From Bradyrhizobium prioriisuperbiae (GTDB lineage: Bacteria > Pseudomonadota > Alphaproteobacteria > Rhizobiales > Xanthobacteraceae): DNA of 64,000 nt. Below the pieces are notes generated by a model, which had not been told where the DNA came from, ran no database searches, and saw nothing but the letters and a program-made list of their open reading frames with translations. Position 1 is the first letter of the stretch; the number at the start of each line of letters is the position of its first letter. This document shows positions 59,116 through 64,000 of this stretch, piece after piece. The position numbers and the translations under genes are program-made. The DNA is taken from assembly GCF_032397745.1 (NCBI RefSeq), contig NZ_CP135921.1, positions 7,366,501 to 7,430,500 of the forward strand, read 5' to 3'.

Positions 59116-60825
59116 CTACAGGCTCATGGTCAGGCGGAAGATCTCATCGATGGTGGTCTGGCCGGCGCGGATCTTGACCACGCCGTCCTGGGTCATGGTG
59201 GTCATGCCTTCACCCCGCGCGATTGTCTCGAGATCGGCGGCATCGGTCTTCGGGCCGATGCCACGGCGCACGGCCTGGCCGATTTCCATGATCTCGAACA
59301 CGCCCTTGCGGCCGCGGAATCCGGTGAAGTTGCACCACTCGCAGCCCTTGGGCCGGCAGACCACCTCGCCCGCCTCGAAACCGAGCGCCGCATACCGCTC
59401 GTCGGCGGCGAGATCGGATGCGGTCAGGCGGTGGGTCTGCTTGCAGTGATCGCAGAGGATTCGCACCAGACGCTGCGCCACGATCACCCGCGCCGACGAG
59501 GCCAGCAGGAAACTTTCGATTCCCATGTCGATCAGGCGCGTGATGGCGCCGGCCGCGGTGTTGGTATGCAGTGTGGTAAGCACCAAATGTCCGGTCAGCG
59601 CCGCCTGGACACCGATGCGCGACGTCTCGGAATCGCGCATCTCGCCGACCATGATGACGTCGGGGTCAAGCCGCAGGAACGAACGCAAAGCGGACGCGAA
59701 GGTCAGCCCGATGCCCGCATGGACCTGGGTCTGGTTGATGCCGGGGATTTGATACTCGACCGGGTCCTCGATGGTCAGGATCTTGCGGGTCGGCTCGTTG
59801 ATGGCGGCAAGCGACGCCGCCAGCGTCGTGGTCTTGCCCGATCCGGTGGGACCTGTGACGATGATCATCCCGAACGGCGCCTGCAGCGCCCGGCGCAAAA
59901 TGGCTTCGTCGCGCGCGCCGAGGCCGATCTGATCCAGCGCGACCAGTCCCGCGCCCTTGCGCAACAGACGGATGACGGCGCATTCGCCATGCATGGTCGG
60001 CATGGTGGCGACACGCAGGTCGATCTCGGCGCCGGAAACCACGATGCGCGCGCGTCCGTCCTGGGCCAGCCGCCGCTCGGTGATGTTCAGGCTGGCCATG
60101 ATCTTGAGGCGCGACAGGATGCCCTTGGCCATGCTCATCGGCGGCGCCGGCACGTTTTTCAGCATGCCGTCGATCCGCAGCCGCACCTGAAGGGCGCCGC
60201 CATAAGGCTCGATATGCAGGTCCGTCGCCCGTTGTTCCACCGCCAGCCGCAGCAGGTCGTCGAGCGCGCGCACCACCGGCGCGCCGCGTGCGAGGTCGCG
60301 CAGATTGTCGAGATCGTCCTCGCCGGCGCCCGTCGCCGCCTGCGGCGCATCCTTCGGCTGGTCGGCCTCGAGTTTCAGCGACAGCGCGGCTTCGAGATCT
60401 TCCACCGTCGCCACCGCCAACGTAACGGTCTGGCGCAGCGCAAGCTCGATCGCCCGCAGCGTCTCCTCCTCGATCGGGGCCGCGACCGCGAGCCTCAGGC
60501 TGCCGGGCGGATTCTCATAAGGAAACAGCCGTCCCTCCCGGAGGAACCTGGTCGACATCTCGGCGCCGGCAAAACGGCCTTCGACGAGATCGTCACGCTT
60601 GACCCGGTCGCAGCGGTAGAACAGCGACAGTTCGTCGGCCAGCCCCGAAGGTGTCAGTTTGGTGACCGCGCTCCAGTCGAGATGACCAGCGCCGTCGCCA
60701 TTTCGCGCCGCCTCCGCGCTCTGTCCCTCACGCAACGCCCCCTTGCCGGCGAGATACCCGATGAAATCCGCCGGCAGCGGGGCGCGTGTCTCACGCGCAT
60801 CATTGACAGTGGCGATGATGTTCAT
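59116..60825 (-). CDS. gspE: Type II secretion ATPase GspE
   Basis: The start at 60825 (MNIIATVND) is preferred; the frame upstream runs through a GC-rich inverted repeat. The 569-residue protein has an N1/N2-type domain, then Walker A TGPTGSGKTTT, the Asp box and Walker B (FLRLDPDVIMVGEMRD), the His box (GHLVLTTLHTNTAAGAI) and a four-Cys zinc motif (CDHCKQTH and CRPKGCEWC). All ATPase motifs are intact. It is the first gene of the minus-strand gsp operon, divergent to the prepilin peptidase gene. Confidence 0.94.
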   Translation of the reverse strand: MNIIATVNDARETRAPLPADFIGYLAGKGALREGQSAEAARNGDGAGHLDWSAVTKLTPSGLADELSLFYRCDRVKRDDLVEGRFAGAEMSTRFLREGRLFPYENPPGSLRLAVAAPIEEETLRAIELALRQTVTLAVATVEDLEAALSLKLEADQPKDAPQAATGAGEDDLDNLRDLARGAPVVRALDDLLRLAVEQRATDLHIEPYGGALQVRLRIDGMLKNVPAPPMSMAKGILSRLKIMASLNITERRLAQDGRARIVVSGAEIDLRVATMPTMHGECAVIRLLRKGAGLVALDQIGLGARDEAILRRALQAPFGMIIVTGPTGSGKTTTLAASLAAINEPTRKILTIEDPVEYQIPGINQTQVHAGIGLTFASALRSFLRLDPDVIMVGEMRDSETSRIGVQAALTGHLVLTTLHTNTAAGAITRLIDMGIESFLLASSARVIVAQRLVRILCDHCKQTHRLTASDLAADERYAALGFEAGEVVCRPKGCEWCNFTGFRGRKGVFEIMEIGQAVRRGIGPKTDAADLETIARGEGMTTMTQDGVVKIRAGQTTIDEIFRLTMSL

Positions 60826-60893
60826 GGGAGTTTGCCGGGGTGATGGGGTGGAGCGATCTGAAGTTGTCCATGCCGGGGCAATGTTGCGCGCGG

Positions 60894-61038
60894 CTCCCTC
60901 CCCCCTTGTGGGGGAGGGTTGGGGTGGGGGGTGCCCCAGCATTCTGATATGAGAGGTCGCGTGACGCAGCCGATCAATCGCGCGACGGATCTGCTGTTAC
61001 CCCCCTCCCTAGCCCTCCCCCACAAGGGGGGAGGGAAC
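60894..61038. repeat. Inverted pair of GC-rich intergenic repeats between gspE and the prepilin peptidase gene
   Basis: The element at 60894-60935 (CTCCCTCCCCCCTTGTGGGG and onward) recurs in reverse orientation at about 61000-61038. Each unit is itself an imperfect hairpin with a CTTGTG or CACAAG centre. Such repeats are frequent between genes in this bacterial group. Here they lie in the divergent promoter region and may end antisense transcription or just be REP-like dispersed elements. Confidence 0.75.
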
Positions 61039-61049
61039 GACGGAGCAAG

Positions 61050-61664
61050 ATGATGGCGCTGATCGACGACGAAGCGATCGATAATAAAGCCGACACCACC
61101 ACCCTGCGCGACGCCTTGCGGCCGAACGGCGCTGTGCTGCTGGTTGGCACCGTGGCAGTGGCTTTGTTGTCCGCAACGACCCTTCCGTGGCCGGATGCGA
61201 TCGCGTCGACGGTGCTCGGAGCGCTCATGATTGCCGGCGCCGATGTCGATGCACGCAACTTTCTGCTTCCCAATACAGTCACCGGCGGCGCCGTGTTGTG
61301 CGGACTTGCCGCGGCCGCCGCGCTGGAACCGTTCGATCCCTGGCTCGGCTTCACGACCGCAGCCGGCGGCGCGCTGGTTGTCGGCGCGGCGCTCTGGCTG
61401 GTGCGCTGGATTCATGCGCGGATACGCGGACGCGAGGGTATCGGCCTCGGCGATGTCAAACTCGCCGCCGCGATCGGCGCCTGGCTGCCACTCGACGCCG
61501 TGCCGGTCTGTCTTACGCTGGCAACCGGCGCCGCGCTGATTGCCGTGCTTGCGGCACGCTGGCGCGGCGAAACCGTGGAGCGAACCGCGCGCGTGCCGTT
61601 CGGCGCATTTCTCTGCCCGGCGCTGTGGCTGGTTGACTATGCGACGCGACTGCAATCGGGATGA
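61050..61664 (+). CDS. Prepilin peptidase, peptidase domain only (GspO/PilD family A24)
   Basis: A 204-residue protein with several membrane helices and the two catalytic aspartates of the A24 family: GADVDARNFLLPN in the first loop and GREGIGLGDVKLAAAIGAWLP (GD motif) in the second. The N-terminal zinc/methyltransferase domain of full PilD is absent, so it may cleave prepilins without N-methylating them, or it may rely on another enzyme. It is divergent from the gsp operon whose pseudopilins (H, I, J, K) would be its substrates. Confidence 0.88.
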   Translation: MMALIDDEAIDNKADTTTLRDALRPNGAVLLVGTVAVALLSATTLPWPDAIASTVLGALMIAGADVDARNFLLPNTVTGGAVLCGLAAAAALEPFDPWLGFTTAAGGALVVGAALWLVRWIHARIRGREGIGLGDVKLAAAIGAWLPLDAVPVCLTLATGAALIAVLAARWRGETVERTARVPFGAFLCPALWLVDYATRLQSG

Positions 61665-61704
61665 TGCATTGTCAGCGTCGAAGCGCGTTGCAACATACTC
61701 CGTC

Positions 61705-61811
61705 GTGGCCGGACTTGTTCCGGCCACCCCGATCAGGGACGCAGTGCCTTGCGGCTCCAATATCAAACGCAGTGCCCTCCTACTCGGGGTCACCGGGACA
61801 AGCCCGGTGAC
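61705..61811. repeat. Two dispersed hairpin repeats after the prepilin peptidase gene
   Basis: GTGGCCGGA-CTTGT-TCCGGCCAC at 61705-61727 and GTCACCGGG-ACAAG-CCCGGTGAC at 61789-61811 are near-perfect hairpins. CCCGGTGACGACGAAAT occurs again at about 61843-61860. They look like the intergenic palindromes common in Bradyrhizobiaceae and could also act as bidirectional terminators between the convergent genes here. Confidence 0.7.
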
Positions 61812-61904
61812 GACGAAATGAGAGTCAGAGCGCTTCCCACACAGCCCGGTGACGACGAAATCAGAGTGGGAGGAGAATCTTTTCCCCGGCAACGTCATCA
61901 CGCA

Positions 61905-62534
61905 TCACCTGCCCCCGCCGAGCGGCCATCGGCGGACGAAAGCGCTGTTGTCCGGCGCCACAACGCGGCGTGCATGGGAGCGCAGATCGAACGGACCCTG
62001 GCGCCGATGTGCGGCGCCCGGCAAACGAACGCCCCGCTCGAGACGCACCGCGCAATGCGCCAGCGCCTGCTTGATCTCGACCTGGACGGTGCGCACACTG
62101 ATGCCGAAACGTTCCGCGATCTTGCGCAGCGGAACTTCGTCCACGAAGGCGGCCATCAGGATGTCGCGGCGGCGATCCGGCAGTTCCTGGATCACCCGCT
62201 TGAGCGCATCGATCTCGGAGCGCGCCTCGGCTATCCTGTCCGGGCCCGGGCTCTCGTCGGGCAAGTCGAACAGTGCATCGGTTTCCGACACGGTGAGACG
62301 GCGGCGCTCCGCCACGCGCCGGTTGCTGGCCACACTCATCGCGACCCGAAACAGATAAGCGCGCACGTCGCGCACCGGTTCGGTGACGGTGGCGTTGCTC
62401 AGGCGCAGGAACGTATCCTGCAGCACTTCGTCCGCGAGATCCGCGGATCCCGCTCGTCGTGTCAAACGTTGCTTGAGATCGTCGTAACTTGCGACGAGCA
62501 GCGTGAGCAACGCCGTCCGATTGGTGTCGCTCAT
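61905..62534 (-). CDS. ECF RNA polymerase sigma factor
   Basis: The start at 62534 gives 209 residues that align with the sigma factor at 49717-50259. Region 2 is SADLADEVLQDTFLRLSNA, then VRDVRAYLFRVAMSVASNRR. Region 4 is LPDRRRDILMAAFVDEVPLRKIAERFGISVRTVQVEIKQAL. The frame to 62969 would add a basic non-homologous N-terminus. The C-terminal 35 residues are Arg-rich. No FecR or anti-sigma gene lies next to it in the window. Confidence 0.88.
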   Translation of the reverse strand: MSDTNRTALLTLLVASYDDLKQRLTRRAGSADLADEVLQDTFLRLSNATVTEPVRDVRAYLFRVAMSVASNRRVAERRRLTVSETDALFDLPDESPGPDRIAEARSEIDALKRVIQELPDRRRDILMAAFVDEVPLRKIAERFGISVRTVQVEIKQALAHCAVRLERGVRLPGAAHRRQGPFDLRSHARRVVAPDNSAFVRRWPLGGGR

Positions 62535-62812
62535 TGCAGGGGCCCCATCCCCGGCTGCGGCGCATAGCCAACTTGTTTTCGCCGTCGCAATTTCTAGCCA
62601 CGGTTGATGACATCGCAATGAAATCGCCGCGTGTGTTCGCGCCCCACCACGCGCCGCTGTGCGCCAACTCACCTGCTTGATATTGCGCGCACAAATCGCT
62701 CCGGATGCGCGAGCAGCGCGGCTGATCGCAGATCGTCCCTGTGCATATCTCGTTGTCGGCACGGCATACCGCTCGCGCCCCATTTTGTCGCATCCGCAAA
62801 GCGCGGCGCGGC

Positions 62813-64000
62813 TCATGACATGGTGGCCGCGGGCGTGCGCGCGAGCTGCGCCTGCTCGTATCCGCGCAACGCCGCCGCATGGGTTGCATTGACTGCGAGT
62901 GCACTCCGGAAAGTCGTCTCGGCCTCGCCTGGGCGTTCCTGTGCGAGATAGAAGTCGCCAAGGGCGCAATGCGCCGTCACGCGCTGCGGATCGAGCATGA
63001 GCGCATGCTGCAGGCTGATTTCCGCACCCTGCGCGTTGCCGCGCGCGGCGCAGGCGCGCCCCAGTGCCTCATAGAACTCCGCCGACTGCTGCTGGTTGAT
63101 TTTCGTCGCCGCCAGGAAATGCATCATGGCCTGGTCAATATCGCCGAGTTCGCACAGCGCCAGGGCATACTGGGCATGCACGCCGTCGTCATTGGGCACA
63201 AGCTCCAGCGCCTTGCGGTAATGCTGATGCATCGCGCGCCTGACCGCATCCGGTTCCATTCCGGTCGCAGCCTCGGTCCCGCTGAGCTTGCGCAACGCCG
63301 CCGCGTAGGCCATTTGCGCCGCCACGCTGGTCGGCGCGAGGTCGATCGCCTTCTGATACTGGGCAAGCGCCTGTTCGATCTTTTTCGCATCGAGCAGCAC
63401 ATCGGCCAGCACGATTTGCGCCGGTACAAGATCAGGGGCCTCCGCCACGGCGACCTGCAGCATCGCGAGCGCGCGCGCGCCACGACCCATGCTGAGTTCC
63501 AGCGCACCGAGATTGCACAGCGTATTGACATGCCCAGGGTCGAAGGCAAGAACCTGCTCGAACAGCGTCCTCGCGCGTTCGACGTGACCCGCACGATGCT
63601 GCCGGCAGGCTTCGACGAACAGCGCATCGCAAAGAACCGGGTCGCTTGCGCGCGGCGCCGCCGTCATCCGCAACGCCGAGGCCGTGACCGGGTCAACGAT
63701 CCTGTTCATCGGCGACGAAGCACTGGCACCCGCGAAGAACCACAGCGCCTCGCGCACCCGCGCGACCACGCCGGCCCAGTCGCCAGCCTCCGTCTGCCGG
63801 AACAACCGCGCCTGCGGATACCAGGGCGTGTCCTCGCGATCCCTGAGCCAGCGCCAATCACTGAAGCCGGCGAGCAGGATCCAGACCGGCTTTCCCATCG
63901 CGCCGGCGAGATGGGCGATCGCGCTGTCGATCGTGATCACGAGATCGAGATTGGCGATGATTGCCGCCACATCGGCAAATGACGTCGTATCGATCCCCGC
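62813..64000 (-). CDS. TPR protein with glycosyltransferase-like segment, 5' end outside the window
   Basis: The frame is open to the window end, so the start is missing. The first visible part (ADVAAIIANLDLVITIDSAIAHLAGAMGKPVWILL, then DWRWLRDREDTPWYPQARLFRQ) is the nucleotide-sugar-binding end of the TPR/heptosyltransferase-like proteins. It is followed by several tetratricopeptide repeats (VNTLCNLGALELSMGRGARALAMLQVAV, then VLADVLLDAKKIEQALAQYQKAIDLAPTS). In most relatives the TPRs precede the transferase segment, so TPRs after it are notable. About 396 residues are visible. Confidence 0.75.
   Translation of the reverse strand, partial: AGIDTTSFADVAAIIANLDLVITIDSAIAHLAGAMGKPVWILLAGFSDWRWLRDREDTPWYPQARLFRQTEAGDWAGVVARVREALWFFAGASASSPMNRIVDPVTASALRMTAAPRASDPVLCDALFVEACRQHRAGHVERARTLFEQVLAFDPGHVNTLCNLGALELSMGRGARALAMLQVAVAEAPDLVPAQIVLADVLLDAKKIEQALAQYQKAIDLAPTSVAAQMAYAAALRKLSGTEAATGMEPDAVRRAMHQHYRKALELVPNDDGVHAQYALALCELGDIDQAMMHFLAATKINQQQSAEFYEALGRACAARGNAQGAEISLQHALMLDPQRVTAHCALGDFYLAQERPGEAETTFRSALAVNATHAAALRGYEQAQLARTPAATMS

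Noticed and set aside
60822..61901. 359-residue minus-strand frame over the prepilin peptidase gene
   Set aside because: It is built from translated intergenic repeats (VVTGLVPVTPSR-like) and the antisense of the peptidase gene.
1..64000. CRISPR array, rRNA operon or intact insertion sequence
   Set aside because: No regularly spaced repeats, rRNA-like sequence or complete transposase gene was seen when reading both strands.

Overview
The window looks like chromosomal DNA of a GC-rich alphaproteobacterium of the Bradyrhizobium/Rhodopseudomonas/Afipia group (Nitrobacteraceae). The basis is its codon use, a CtrA-type box in front of a PleC/DivJ/PdhS-like kinase, and the family content of the core genes. 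This is inferred from sequence character; no search was run.

1-4.6 kb is core genome: the end of a beta-hydroxyacid dehydrogenase, a membrane histidine kinase behind a CtrA-like box, a DUF1289 protein, a retropepsin-like periplasmic protease and dusA (minus strand).

4.6-34.9 kb behaves like an acquired island. At its left edge an integrase N-terminal remnant lies against the 5' end of dusA, a known integration target. Near its right edge is a 5'-truncated tRNA-Lys(CTT) 3' half. Between them is a nearly complete extracellular contractile injection system (eCIS; Afp/PVC/MAC-like), in the order Pvc16-like cap, unknown protein, sheath, tube, second tube, DUF5908, LysM adaptor, spike, PAAR, gp25-like wedge, Pvc11, [cargo E1, cargo E2], Pvc12, tape measure, AAA+ ATPase. 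Two further cargo genes, E3 and E4, are convergent on the minus strand. The four cargo proteins share an N-terminal leader (a Leu-Asn-x2-Pro block followed by a Val-Gln-Arg block) but carry unrelated C-terminal domains: a Cys/His papain- or NlpC-like domain (E1), DUF4157 plus a degenerate Fic-like motif (E2), a gluzincin-like HExxH domain (E3), and an aldo/keto-reductase-like domain with an intact Asp-Tyr-Lys-His tetrad (E4). No tail-fibre (Pvc13) gene or extra sheath genes (Pvc3/Pvc4) are visible. This is the most interesting part of the window.

35.2-52 kb is a long minus-strand block of cell-envelope genes. It has an ECF sigma factor with a FecR-like partner, a two-partner-secretion pore (ShlB/FhaC type), a DUF2341-LamG-ExbB fusion, ExbD, two TonB-like proteins, three more proteins with TonB-C-like ends, a large porin, a coiled-coil protein, a parvulin, a YbjN protein, a lytic transglycosylase and a trypsin-like protease. 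Neither a TpsA exoprotein nor a TonB-dependent receptor is in the window.

52.3-64 kb has a small exported protein and a UDP-glucuronate decarboxylase-like enzyme, then a type II secretion operon on the minus strand (gspE-F-H-I-J-K-L-M) with a divergent prepilin peptidase. gspG, gspC and gspD are not present. The window ends with intergenic hairpin repeats, a second ECF sigma factor and a TPR/glycosyltransferase-like protein that runs off the end.
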